From Hymenolepis diminuta (taxonomy: Eukaryota; Platyhelminthes; Cestoda; Cyclophyllidea; Hymenolepididae): a DNA stretch of 64,000 bases. The DNA is taken from the NCBI GenBank assembly GCA_900708905.1, contig CAADRB010000015.1:231444-295443 (forward strand), read 5' to 3'. The notes beneath the pieces are model-generated. The model saw nothing but the letters and a program-made list of their open reading frames with translations, had not been told where the DNA came from and ran no database searches. Positions 24,401-39,400 of the stretch are shown here, piece after piece. How positions within the stretch are numbered: the stretch's first letter is position 1; every line of letters starts with the position of its first letter. The translations under genes were made by a program, and so were the position numbers.

Positions 24401-27400
24401 TTTAATTGTGGCAATTTGGAAACTTTCACAACTAGATAAGAAGAAATTCTCCGATCTCATTTCGTAAGGGAAATTTGATGAATCCAATTAAGAAAATGCC
24501 AAAAATAACAAAGCAAGTACGAGGTGCGTTGGTGTAAATGTCAAAACTAGGTGCTGGTAAAATGAGGATACGTTTACAGCCCCATATGTGCCTCTCTAAC
24601 TATGAAGTTGGTTCTTAATTTTTTGGGGGTAGACATTTATGTCTACTGTTCATAAACACGAAGTGTGCCTCTAAAAATAAACGAAGCAAGGAAAGTAATA
24701 AGAAGTTTATAGCTCACAATTTGTAGGTCAAGAACCTAAGCTGAAAAGGAGTATTTTATGGTTCTCTAAGTGCCCCACATTGATTAAAGAAAATAAAATA
24801 TATACAACAAAAAAGCCTTTACACTGTGCATCCTTTAAGTATGGTCATTAATTTCGAGACTGTCAATTTTTACTTAATAGGTAGAGTTCACTATAACATA
24901 CTAATGTTCATTCAAATTTCGGCATGAGGGCCCTAGGTCCCGTGTTACCTTTACATACGCGATATTCTAATTGAATGACTGGCCATGACATTTTGATATT
25001 TTTTCCTCTTCTAATAATAAGAGTTAATACTGTAATGTCCTTGACATGGCAATACGCTCGAGATGAACCCATTAAAGCCTAAAGATGAACTCGTTGAAGA
25101 AATTCCATAAGCACAGCCCTAGCAAATGAAAAAAGATGTCCTACCAAACATCAACCAGATGATCATTTTGTGATGTGTAGAAACATTCAAACATTTTAAT
25201 CGAAAAACAAAAGCACAAAACGAAATTTCCAATACAATATAAGCTCCATTAAACTTTTAAAAGATTAGAACAAAACACCAGTTTCTTTCTCACTGCAATT
25301 TCCCTTCAATAATAACCGCGGTTTCAAATTTTGCATCTAAAATCGGATTTCTTTATCGAGGTTACAATTCACAGATTGCATATGACTTCAAACTACAATA
25401 AAGAAGGACATGAAGAACTTAATTTAAATCACAGTAACAACGAATCCAGTGAAAACAATTAGTAAATTCATCTTCTTAAGGCAGAGGGGGAACGTAACGT
25501 CTGGAAACGCCAAAAACTAATGTTATTCGTATTATTTATTAATCAACTTTGGCGAACGTTTGACAGAAAATGTCTTGAGCAATCACTGTATGTTTTCCTC
25601 AAGCTTACCAAATCTACGCAAACTTTTAGTCAAATATTTCTACTTTGGGAATAAAGGATTTATTTTTGACAAAGATTTCATAAATTATTATGAGATGATG
25701 GATATGGTCAAATAAAAAGAACCGGACCTAAGTAATAATAAAGATAACGACGTTTAGAATATTCGTTAGTAATACCCCATATGGAAATAGCCATGTCGGT
25801 TTCTCAACAGGAAATCACTAAAAGCTCCTCCTTTTAATAAAAAAATTAGCACTTAAATAAGATTTTTCATTGACCGAATATTTGAGTTTACAGTTAAATA
25901 ATTAAATCCTAAAAGAAACATGAAATTTAATATCGCCGATTGTTTGTGAATATTCGTAGAAAGCAAAACAATGTCCGGATGAAAAAAGAGATCATGGCTT
26001 CACAAATAAAACAAATACAACTGTCATATTTCCAATTTCTGGATGTTTTAAAGTTTACATAAGGTTGGATAAACCGTCATATAACAGAATGTTATCTCAG
26101 TTTTGATAATAATCCGTCATTATGGAGCTATTGAGGAGCCGCACATTCAAAATTTTAAACAACAGACGGGCGAACTTAACTAATATCCGAAAATATGGAA
26201 AAAGACAAGTATATATTCCTCAATCTGAGCTGAATGGTGAACACTATAGATCAAACTTCCCTCAACTTTCCCCAAAATTAAGGACTGTCAAATTGTACAT
26301 CCGCTTATCCGATTAGGTTTACAAATTAAATAGCTACTTATGTTTCTTTATAAATATAAATTATAAAGGGAATAAAACAATATGAACATTGCTATAGTAA
26401 AATAGGGTTTTGAAGTACCATATACTTGCCTAAAATATTATTTCAGCTTTTTAAAACCATTAGAGCGAAGCGTAAAAATAAATAGTTAACTGAGTATGAA
26501 CTTGGTTAATGGTGCGTGAAATAAAAGTCATTTGAGTATTTGAAATCTAATCACTCGATAAAGTAATGGTTTATGCTAACATGGTTGTTTGTAATCCTTT
26601 CTACTCATCAAATTATGAAACTGTAGGACAAACGATGTAATATAAACAATAGGGAAAAAAATTATATCAAAGGTAAAGTTTAATATTGAGAAAAAACAAA
26701 TACTTACTCCAGTATTTTAATAAGAGAAATTGAACTTTCGAAAACTATAAACACTAAGAGAATGTGACAGACTAATTAACTTGAATTTGCAATGAAATTG
26801 AAATAAATATTATAATAACTACTTTTAAAATGAAATATTAATTTTCGTTAAGGATTAATGGGACTTTATAAAGATAGAAAATTTTCTGGCTTAATAAGAA
26901 AGAAATAAGTGTAAGGGCACGCTATATTATTTTGTACAAGTAAATTGATTAGGTTGACTGATTCAGTGCTTCGTTTGTTAATTTCGAGAGGAAGGAAGTT
27001 AATCTCATGTCTATTAGGGAGAATAAATGCGTCCTCTTTCACACAAAAATTTCCACAGTGTAGGGATTAAATAATCCATACATTATAAACACCGACACAC
27101 TCATTATGTGAATAAGAGGTATTTGATGCAAACGTGCCTATTACCATAGCAACCATTGCGTGAGCACCGCCTAAGGCTTACCACTTCGGTTCCAAATTCA
27201 CGTCTTTCAGTGTCAAGCAAATAAAAAGAGGGGAGAACGGTTTTAGTGCGAATAACGAATTTCATGTCTTCGACTTTGAAATCTCGTAACAAATATCCGT
27301 AAAGCTTGATTTGACTGCTTTTTCCTGCTGGTGCCGATCTGTAAGTTGAAAGTTCAATATAATTTCATAAGATGGTCTACACATGGTGCCCAGATGGTAT

Positions 27401-30400
27401 TAAGATAATTATCTCATTCGGTAACTCGGATTAAGATGCTACCAATTAATGAAATCAATATGTTAATTGAAGAGATAGAAACTTATGACAAGGTAGAGAA
27501 AACAAATCTCTTCGTTGAAAGCCATGAGTCAAAGCCAGAAACTAGCTCCAAGGGTAAAAACTGACTGTCGATCAATTCCATAAGAGGCAAGCCCATAGAC
27601 GTTATTTGAACTGCATTACATAAACTTGCCACGGAAGCTGATAATTAACGTGCTCCGAGTTCTACCCCGAGGCGACCTCGACTGTGATCAAAACGATGGA
27701 GAAAAATCTATTTCAACGAGCAGACAAATAAAGCTCCTAGTTGCAGAGTTGGCTCGGGATTATCAATTAACACAGGCTAAGTGTTCGTCGAATATCTCTT
27801 TATTTCAGGCCTTTATTATACTTCTCGAATGCTATCGAGACTATATGAGACTTCCGTCAATTCACCGCAATTTATGCAAAGCAGCGCACAGAAATTTCCC
27901 ATACTTTTCTGCTTTTCGCATCATGAAACGTGCCCGCTGACAAACTCAGCCAAATTCTATTTGTCTAAACGCACAATGCGTAATAGCCACAACAAACCTT
28001 TGCCCTTTTAGACATGTGCATAATCTCATGCATGCCGTCAATAAGAAGGGTATGAGAGATGTGCGTGTAAGGACACGGGTAAAGTCCAATCTATCATGAG
28101 ATGATTGAAACCTAAACAATTAATACCTTTGGGGAAGGAGGTATTAAGTTTTTCACTGAGAATGACTCGATTAAGCATTAATTTATTATATCTAGTCTAG
28201 ATGGTAGCTATTCTGCATAATATGAGTCCATTTAACTGTGTCCTGTGCGTGTAGATGGCGCGGTGGTCGGCATGCACATCAGTCAAGTCAATGGACTCAA
28301 GATCAATGCCCGTTGGTGTATCTCTAGTAACGTGAACAGTCAACCGCATTGGTTGATTCCGGCCAACGAGAGAAGTGATAGAATTTCAGTTCCTCATAGA
28401 AGAAACCGTAACACACTATCGAAGCCAGGTGTTGGCTTGTGAAGTATTATAACTTTATCTCCTACGAATACGAAATTAATAGGATCTGAAAAAGTTGGCA
28501 TTAATATATGAAACAAGACGAAACAATGCCCAATTTCTCCCTAACCCCTAGCTCTATATTTTTTTTCAATGCTCATAAAGATACAGTTGAACCTTTCATC
28601 CAATGACCTTTGTGATTATAAGATATTTACAAGAAATCGATGAGATGATAGACTGCGGTAAGCTATTAAGAAATAGTTCGATTTTACGTTTATATACGAA
28701 ATGATACCAAAGTAACTTCCTATCAAGACTTTTAGACGTTTAACTGTTCAGGAATGTGCCAAGTTATCGGTATACTATAGTGTTCGGAAATCCGTTATTC
28801 CAGTGATGGATAATTGCTCAGATTGATGCAAAGACCGCCAAAAACCGTCATACAAAACTGAAGACTATCGCTCTTAGCAATGGAGTTCTAAAAGTTTAAA
28901 TAATCTGTAAGTGAATACTTAAATAAAATTACTCGTGTTCTTGTTTCCCATTAATAATTAAACTATTTGATATTATAAAATGGACAATCTCTTCTCAATC
29001 GATCTGAAATCATTTCACAGACCTTTAACAGCTATTTTAAGAATTCAGGAACCAAGAAAGTTAGAACTAGAATGAATGAAAATTTCACAATAAAACAAAT
29101 ATATAAGCAAATTTAAGAGTTAATAAATTCAAATCACTAAAATTCCTACGATAGCACAATTTCACATCATTTAGCCGTGAAAATAATTCTATATATCCTT
29201 CACGCTTTAGGGCTCTAATAATTTTGGCAAAGATGGACTTTTGGAAAAAAGGCCCTTTTGACACAAATAAAGTACCATCTTTCCAGGGAAAATACAGCCT
29301 GGAAAAGATAAAAAGAGGGCGAAGTGATATATGGTTGTGCCAGAAGTGCTTTTGAGGGGAAAATGGATTATTCGCGGTTCATAAACATCTTTAAGAAAGA
29401 TACATAGGGGAATATGAAGGCATTTTATCTGGAGGAAAATATGCTTTAATCTTTGAATGTAATAGTGCAAAAGTTTATCGAAACAAGCTAGAGAATTTGC
29501 CGTTCTTTTAAAAGGAAAAAATGTACGCCTCTGTTCTATTTTTAAATAGTTAACTGACGTATAAACTTTAGAAATATGCTTGTGGAATTGGGTTAGATTG
29601 ACATACACGGATATACCTAATTTCTGAACAACACGGATATACCAACAAATAATACCTCCTAGTACCATTTGTCACTTAAAGTTAGACACCTACCCGGTGT
29701 GTGCATGATAAACAATAGAATATACAGTGATAAGAGTTAGACTTGTTTTTGGATTGTATGAATAGCACATATGCACTTCCAAATCCAGTATGATACAGAC
29801 AATTTTTGCATTGGTCAAGTATCACAAGTATAATTCGGATTTCAAATCAGCAACGGAAGATTCTCTGCCATATCTTAATGAAAATTGATCCCTATCGCTT
29901 ATTTTTCCCTCCTGCAGTGACCATCTTGATTCTAGCTACCTGTTCAGACTAAGGAACTTGGTAACTCAACGACAACTTTTCCGTTATTTCGGCAGTAGAA
30001 CTGCAAATGTATAAGTATTAGTTGTAAGATTTCATTTGAAGACATGATCCTCTTTTACTAAAGCAATATCACAATTAAATTTGTCATATTTTCATCCCAA
30101 TGGTGCATCCACGGTATGTAATGATATGGGTATGAATGAGGATTTCTCAATCCTGCAAACTCACTTACACATATCTTATTAATAATTAGTCTAATTTACA
30201 ATTCATATTTAGAGTGACAATAATTGTGTGATGTGTGTTCTATAAATATAACGAATTCTGATGATTAACACTTATATTTCCTATTAATTATACTATATGA
30301 GAGTTCAGAGGTCATCTCTCATAATTTCATCAATACTTCTTAGTTTACTTTACAAAAATGAAGTTGCAATCACTATATTAGAAAGCTCTAAACTTAATTC

Positions 30401-33400
30401 TAAATAAATGAATAAAAATTGGGCGTTAAAATTGAACTGAAAATGAACAAAGATTGAGAGCAAACCGTTAACTACAAAGACTAATTACAGCCCTCCTTTT
30501 CCCTCCTTTGCTAATACGATAAATGCTAAACTGATAAATAAACAAACGATCTTTTTGGAAATAAAATAGACTATATAATTTAAATAGCCAAGGACACAGA
30601 TTAAGTTCCCTTTAAGCGAGCTTTAGTGAACTGTACTATGTTAAATGCGTATAGACAACCAGTTTTTCCTGGTTACTTTGTCATTTTTATGGTCCGTGGT
30701 AATGCAAAGAAGTTTTTATAAATATTAATGATAGAAAGTATGTAAATAAGGATAACAGTAAACAAGTGCGATCAGGTTTGAAACAAGAGAGGAGTTTAAG
30801 AGGAGGATAATGGAGTCAGAGAATTAGGGGTATTACTTAATGTGGATTTCGAAGTATTGAGCTGTCCCTATCCACAAAAAGATTTGTAATTCACTACGGA
30901 ATTTACTGATGTTCAAATGCAATTGTCTGACTTCCATGTCCACGGATAAGATTATATCTACGATATTTAGAACTTGCTAATAGGTTGATTTAACTGCGGG
31001 GTTGATCACACTACCTCGATTAATTTGTATCTTTCTATAGCTAAGAAGAGGTAGATAAAACTAACAATGATTTTTATAATCATCTGAAGACGTAAATGAA
31101 CCGAGACTGCATGCACAACGGCTCAGTCATTTGTGAATACAACAGACATGAACAATTACTCAGAAAGATATCTTTAATTTTGAACTTCAGAACGTTTGAT
31201 CATGATGCAACTAAAAAAACCTTACAGGTAAAAGAACCAACCTGATGAACTTAGAATTAAAAATGAATAGGGCTCTTTTGACACCCTAGCAATCTTCCAC
31301 CGTATTTAAACCTTTGACCATGACTACAAATCATAAAACATTTGTTTTGCAGTGAGTAATGATAGCAAGTAGGCAGCTTATTGGTTTCATATCTCAAGCT
31401 CATAGTTAGTCGAAAAAATTGCACGATAAATACAGAATCCACGGCGAATCCATTAAAACCCATGTACTCACAAATTTGGAGAATAGTAACTTCTCATGCA
31501 TGTATATTCGCAAATAAGCCCCTATTTTAAATAATTATTGTCGATACCGCCTTCTGTTAATGGCAACAATTTCTCAGGTCTTACAGCGGTCTCTCTTCCT
31601 AAAGTAAAACTCGCAGGTAAATCTCAGAAAAGGATATATAAGAATCAATCAACCTAGGAGGAAATTGGATGATTGATTGCAACCAAGTAAAGTCATTTTT
31701 TCCAACTTGCATGGAGTGTCAAATAGTAAGAAATTGACCTTTCTCTGCCCAGAGGTGTCAATAAATCGCGGTGTTTTAAGGAGAGTGGAATAACGGAGCG
31801 GCGACAATGCCTTGATGACACACTAATACCAATTGAAGAGAAAAAAATGGATAAACCAAATCTCCCGCCTTTCTGTGCAAGAGTATTTTACGCCCTGATT
31901 TCGATCCAAAATTTATACTACAAAATCAAACAAGTGCATCAATTCAATACGAATGAAAATATTGAAAACTTCAAAATTTGTTATTTTCACAATTTAGGGG
32001 GAAATAAAATTCAAATAACATTATTTGGAAGTGCGTAAATTATAATAAAGAACTATTTCAAGGCGAAATTACATTACAATGAGGAAATGTACGTAAAAGG
32101 ATTCATAACACAAAATGTATTGCAGATTTAATTCCGATTCTAATATCTCCAAGACCAACAGAGATTTGGCTAGAACAAAGTTAGAGGAAAGGAAACAATC
32201 GATATCTCAAGGTTAGCTCAGAGAATAAACCACGGATAAAAAAATAATGCTCCAAAATCGTAAATTGGAAAGCATAATATAACTAATCTGTGGATATAAA
32301 GCTCTCCCAATTTGCAGTTGTTTCGTTAAAGTCGGTTAGATCATGATAGACAGAGATGGTGCTCAAGACCAATGTTCCAGATACTGGCTGTCACAAACAA
32401 TAGGAATAAAAGATATAGCTACAGTAATTGGTCCACGTGTTTCCAAATGTTCAGTGACGTTCATTTCCGTTTCCAATTTATTGTAAATAACTCTTCCGTG
32501 AATAATACATGTCTCCGATTCTTTCCATCAAAAATAACCAATTTTGTCTTCCTTCTTACTTTTGATCTAAACGGATCGCTAATACCAATACGGTCAAAAA
32601 GTAACGTCAAGTTCATCACAATTATCGCAAAATGTGACATTTCAGATTAGTTTATAATTATTTTTCTGACAAATTAATAGTCTTTCTGTGTAAATAATAT
32701 TGAAAATCTTCAAGATATAATATCAAAATGTATGTTTTCATTATTTTTTAAACATTGTACATTAGTCCATTAATCCTATGCACTGTCTACTACATTTGGC
32801 GTTTCGAACAAACACACCCAAAATTTCGGGCGAAATTTCACTTCCGTAACTAAGATTAGTCATTAGAGATTGTGAAATAACATTCCAAAGGAAATGGTAT
32901 GACGTCACCTTTGTAAGCAAAACTACAATATTGCGCTTACATCTCCCATTACAGGGGTGAAGCACTTCTGATGATAATATAAGATAAACTGAAAATTTGA
33001 TCGAAATTCCGATATATACTAGAAGAAATTATTGGAAAATGGTGGGATATCGGGAAAGAGTTTCGATTCACTATCCAAAACGCTGAACTTGATCTGTGGG
33101 ATGTATGAAAATGAATAATATAGATAACTAAAAAAAGCATTACATACTATCGTCGACTCACTGGTCAACAACTTTTACTCCTCATAACATAATAAGGTTT
33201 TATTTTGAAATAACACACAATGGTTACTAACAACGATAGAATGCGGTAAGAAAAAAATGCAAAACTACCAAATCTATACTATCCTACACACTATACTAAT
33301 AGTATACTTGAAAGATAGGCAATGAATATGTGTGTTCGCAACCAAATATTTCAATAACCAATTATAAACCAGATCTAGAAGAGTTAACTGTGTCAGGCCT

Positions 33401-36400
33401 GCGTGTTTAACGACTTAATGTAGTGGACATAAACTTAGGAACATAAATTCTGATATTTGCAACAATATAATTTTACTTCTTAAAAAAGGTAACACATCTA
33501 GGATCTGAATGAACATCTTCATTTCATGACTTGATCTCCCACTTCTGCTGGACCTCCCACCTTTCACCTTCATTAAACCAGATTACCATGTTTAGACACT
33601 TTCCCTTGATGAAAGTTGAAATGTGTTGGCTTTATCATGGGTAATTAAGGAATAAAAATTATGGAAACTGTGGCTGCTTACGATTGTCATAGCTACAGAG
33701 CAAATACTTGGTAGGAGTTAAGATTTCCTGGATAGCACAAATATTACTTTTATAACTTCTAATTTAAAAGAAAATGCAGAGAAATAGTCTGCAAATAACT
33801 TAAAGAAACACCGACTCAGGTTACTTTAAGTGAAAATGCATATGGTAGTCTCCGAAAAAAAGCAACAACACAGAGTTGCCAGACTTTTTTTCGCTCCGTT
33901 ACTATTTTTTCTTTACCCCGAGGGACAGAACGCATTTCATTTCTTGTTGCAGCAAATGTATTTATGTGCAGTGTAGAGGGGAGAGAAAATTGAGGTAGGG
34001 GAGAGAATTTCGATACTAAAAATAGCCCCATATAAATTGGGCAAATAGGACTGAATCATCAAGGAGCTTGGTTTACCAATAAAACTATCGGACCGTATAA
34101 AGAATGACTAAGGAGGACTAATTCGACCTTGGCATTTGTCATTTCGAGAGAAGTTTTTTTGCACTCCTACCGTAGTAACTAATACGGTAAAAAGCGGAGC
34201 TTATGGGTTTGAAGGGTTTAATTAGAACTGACTATGAAGAGTACAAATTTTAGTAGAATTACGATAGGTTGTCGAGTAATTAGTAGTCTCTTCATTAAGT
34301 TGAGGATTTTGTCTATCAGAAATTCTTGTAAATCCCGGAACAGAAAAGTGATGAAAAAGAGCATCGTGAAGGCTACGTTCGAAAGTCCAAGGATCAGTCA
34401 AAGAAAGTCCTACAATTTTTTTTCTAGGATGCATTCACGTAACCGGATGCACTATTACCGAACCGTGTTTGTATCAATTTACTTTGCATCGAAACTATTT
34501 CATATTGTCTACTTATCAGTTTCTTACTCTTTTCGCTATCAATAACTGAAATACGTTACACATTTTATTTCATTATTCTATGCCTGTGTTTTATTTTTTT
34601 ATTTATGCATTCTGATAAACATTTCAGCATTTCCCATTCCCTATTCAAAATACAGCAACCTGGATAAAACAATGCACTTTTTGTAAATTTCCTGATTGTT
34701 TTTCATATGCCACATATAGTCAGATTGGGAGAAAAAAACGACACTGGCCGTTATTAATTTTATATTATCATTGACGGTTGACATAGCTACCGTCTGACAA
34801 ATATGCACGAAATTTTTATCAGACTATTTGTATCAACTGCACTGGGAAGATAAACATGAAGCACCTTTGGACAGAAAATAGGATCTCGAAAATACAAAAT
34901 CAAATACAATAATTTAATCAGCAAACAGACAGTTGACCCGAAAGATAAACCAGAACATCAATCCACCAAAGCGTTTTAAATCTCTGAGATTCAGCCAAGC
35001 TCAAATCGGAGTCATATACGCATTTAGGCAAGCCTAATCTAAATATTGATTTCATAAATAGCAACGTTATATATACATAAATATGCCACAATTGTTTACT
35101 TACTAGCTCGAAGAGTTTTAACAGCCACCAAAGTTGTACCATTCCATACCGCCCTGTAGACTTCACCGAACTGTCCCTTTCCTATGCGTTCCTTCAGCAC
35201 TACAGAGGACTTAGATATCTCCCATTTATCGACAGTGTTGTGTGAAAGACCAACAGGTACTGGTTGAGAGGGCTAAAAGGGGAGCAAAGATGATTATAAT
35301 AGGTTACAAACAGTGTTAATAAAATGAGTTTATGCAATAAGGAAGAAATGATATGCGTTTGTTGTTATATAGAGATCTCAACATCACTCAAGAACTCACT
35401 CAAAAGCCTAGGACAGCATAAGGACATTACACAGCGATTTACACCCATTCAGTGAATGGCGAATAATCTAATGAATCTAGTGCTCAAACTAAGTAATGTC
35501 ATTAAGTGACAGGTATTTGACATTTTAATTTGAGGAGATAGTTAATTAGATGTTATTAGAGCGCAAATATCGACCCATCGAATCTATTTACAAAGCGTTT
35601 GTTCACCATGATTCATTAAAAAGTCGCTGTTTCAAACAGTTAAATGATACAATCGCAAATAAAATTTGAAGTTATTAAAGCCTTTGTTTAATGAAAAAAA
35701 ACACGAGCAGTACTTAATTTCTTCAGATTACAAGAGTTACATTGTTTAAAATTACAACTGACGATATACAATAAATTCCTAGTATGCAACAAAGAAGCAG
35801 AAAAATTTTGGTACGTTTTTGTCCATTTTTGTCAAAATCAGAACTTTTGTGTGAGAAGTTCCATTTAGTAATTAATACTCTAAATAAACTACAAAAGTGT
35901 AACTGTCAACTAAATGTTACTCCAAAGTCTTGGAAAAATAGCCAGCATTTGACAAGAGAAAAGGAGTACCACAACACGGTTGAAAACCGCAGTAATAAAT
36001 ATATACGTTTTCTTTGGTTTTCTAATAAATATAATGGACTAATTAGTTATAGTTGATTTAAGCCTGTTGTTGTTTGTAAAAGGGGAAAAACTAAAATGGA
36101 GTTGTGATGATTAATGGCATTATTGAAGGAAAAGGGAGCAAGGATGTACCTTTATATTATAGTATATAAATTATACATTTTTTTCCTCTATTTTTTAATA
36201 AACCGAAAAAATGGGGGAAGACTGATATTTCAAAACAGGGTGTAGTCTTGCTACTTTGCGAGTATGGGATCTAATCGACGTTGATAGGAGCATGACAGGT
36301 TAGTTCTTGAAATACCAGTAATCACCGCCGATCAGACTGAAGGAATCGCCGTGATGATTAGTCCGTGTGTTTCCAACTACTCCTAGAGATTAACCCCCAC

Positions 36401-39400
36401 TCTCTAATTCAATGTAAATTTCGTTCATGCAAATAAAAACCATTCTTATTTATTCCCAGCTATCCTTTTCGTTATCCTTCATAGAAACTCAAATCACTCT
36501 ACTAAAGGTCACCAATTTAGTTCACTCAGGAGCGACGTAAAGGCCGTCTCAGTAGTTCTTGCAAAAAATACGACCATGGCGTCCGAACCCTCGGTATATG
36601 CCCACATGGGAAAGACCCGACGACTTGAGTATGATAGACTTCTTCCCTTCCCTCACTAACCAAGTTTGTCTTATTTGTCTATTTGAGCTTCGCAATCAGC
36701 ACAATAAACTAAGATGCAACCTAGTCAAGACATTGTCCGTCTGGGGTCTTTTGGCCCGTTTGTACGACAAGGACAAAGTAAAAAGCTGCAAAAAATTATT
36801 GCTAAGTTAAACGGGAAGGACGTAACAATAGTCTTTAATGATAATGTTAACGAAAGAAAAGGTAATGATAGGGTGGAATGTGCAAATGTATGGCGTGATG
36901 TTTGTGATCGAGCAGATCTACGCCTTGCCTGGCTAAGTGGGTGCCTGAGTGCTGAGAACTAATGCGTAGTGAATGCAAATACTATGCAAATATTGGCAGC
37001 CGAAAGTAAGGTAAGGAAAACGCAAATATACCATCAGCCATAAATATACACATACTGAGCTGTTTTTTCTCGGTGCAGCGTTTTTGATTCTGTTTTGATT
37101 AGGGACATAGATAAATAGAGAGAACTAAAGTATATTTTGTTCTATGATTCACTCAAAACCCACGTATTGGAAAATTTGAATTAAAATCTAAGGTTCAAAT
37201 AGGGGCACCTCACTTTTAAAATAAAATAATCGTTTTTATAAAACTCTACAAAAAAAAAGATGACACGAGGTTCTGATTGACATTCAATTTGTGCAAAGGC
37301 ATTCGACTGCAGATTCTTAAACCGCTTGGGACCGCAGCTTTGCATTTCGTACGAATGTTCCTGACGCTAATCTGAGCATCTACCTCAATAATGATCCATC
37401 ACAATCTTTGTTCTCGAACAATAATTTCTGAACTTCATAAAGCACCGATAACTTGGCTGACGTATATGGAGAAAACTAGCTTAGTGTCATTTCCAAATAG
37501 ACGAACCAGCTACCCCAAGAGAGGGAGAGAGAGATGAGACAGTGACTGTTATCGACCATTTTATTAGGAATAATAGAGAGGAAGCAACGGTTTTGGAAGC
37601 AGTAAGCTGAAGATTTGATTGTGTGAAGTAGAACTCATAATGTGGGTGTTCGATAAACAGCTTAAGAGCCGGCAAATTAGTCATACACACAACTAAGTGA
37701 TGGAGGCATTAAGGTGGATAAAAATTGACAAGTGAATCACGATAACGGACAAAGTAGATATGAAACAAAAAAACGCTAATATTAAAAAAGAAACAAGAGA
37801 AACTATAAACATTTACCCTCATCTAATGGATAAAAACCAACAATAAAATAAAATGTATTTGTTTTTTCATCTTTAGAACACAATATATCCTAATATAATT
37901 TTTCCTCCACCGACCGACAGAGGAAATTTCAGTTTATTTACTAAAACAATACAACGCTCATCTTCTTATTTCCTTAAATGGGAACACTCCAGGGATCATA
38001 TAGTGCAAAATATAAATATTTTTAAATGTCAAATTTAAATACGTGACATTTAATTCCCACTTAATGGCATAGGTGAGAAGATTTGCATTATCATTTAAGA
38101 CAATTATTATACGCGGTTCAATAAGTCTTCTTATATATATATATTGAACATGAGTGTGTAAAGCAATCATATTTGATCAGGAATCTAACATTTGAACTAA
38201 CTTGCTTAATTTGCGAACAGTTGTAAGCATTAATTTTAACTAATCTCAGGTACAATTATCAATTTTTAAGGTGATAAAACAAGTACTTACAATTTCTTAT
38301 GGTCTAAACTGTTCTATTTGGACAAGTTCACAAGAGTTTAGTGTGCATATTGCTAAAATTACACAGGCCAGGGATTCTCAGGGGAACATGATTTTACAAA
38401 AATTATTTCATACCCATAAAATTAAATGAAGTTAAATAGGTTCGGTTACAATCTCACGATTTAAAACTTTAGTACAGGGGAACTATTGACAGGTAACTCA
38501 CGCCCCAGACATTTAAATGTTCAAGAACGTGTCAAGTCATCGGCATACTATAAAGATTGCACACTAATTACAATGGGTCGTTGCAGAGGCACATGCTTAG
38601 ATCGATACGAGCACGACCGTTAGGAACTGACATGCAAAATACAATTTAAATAATGCAGTCTCGAGGGGTTTATAAGAAGCCGCAGACGAACACCTACATG
38701 TAAATCAGGCCTTCAAATAAGGGTTCATGTTATGTATGTTTTATCAGGTTCTAATTTGTTTAATAATGACTGATTGATGTAGCGAATCTAAATCGTCATT
38801 GTATTGCAGAGTTACAATGACATCATTAAAGTGAGTAATGAACGTATTATGTGATCTAGGTCTGAATTAAAGGAAACTTTCTTAGTGTACACATGGTCAA
38901 GAAAGATATCTTAGTGAAATGTTGTTAAAGAAATGAATTCACCCAAGAAGGTTTGCTTCGTACTACCTGAAAATCTTGGCTTATAATAATTCCCAAGACT
39001 ACAAAGTAAAGCATTTTTCAACGCTCCTCTTGGGTAGAGAGTGGTACCATGAGAGCTTCCCAAGTGAGAGACTTGAATTCTTCCAGCCTTATTATTAGCC
39101 AGTGCAGTGCATTCCGCTTACACGAAGTGCACCGAGGAACGCATGACCTCTGATTTTGCAGACGACTATATTAACCACTGCGCCAACAGCCCAAGTATGC
39201 ACGAATTATAAAGGCAAATGAATGAGTTTGCATTCTTAAAATAAAACATTCAGCTAGTCTAAGTGCCCTAAAAGTGACCTTTAAAGATATATTTCAATAG
39301 AACTTCAAGCCTTCAAACATTTCAAACCAAGAGGAACTTATGGACAAGGCATCGATTACAAATTATGCTCGAGAGAAATTTATGAATTTTAGAAATGAAA

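Larger units (their letters stand above)
22805..35103 (-). other. Src intron 5, 12.3 kb
   Basis: The largest intron in the gene, splitting the kinase N-lobe just after the ATP-binding lysine. It holds one copy of an unnamed interspersed repeat (28741-28905) and a 153-codon minus-strand ORF at 29207-29668 that I do not regard as a confident gene. Otherwise nothing is recognised. Confidence 0.7.

Noticed and set aside
34222..34545. Overlapping ORFs on both strands, 70 and 103 codons
   Set aside because: Sense and antisense openness in AT-rich intronic DNA, no motif, no splice context.
38132..38144. (TA)n run
   Set aside because: Too short to be more than ordinary microsatellite sequence.
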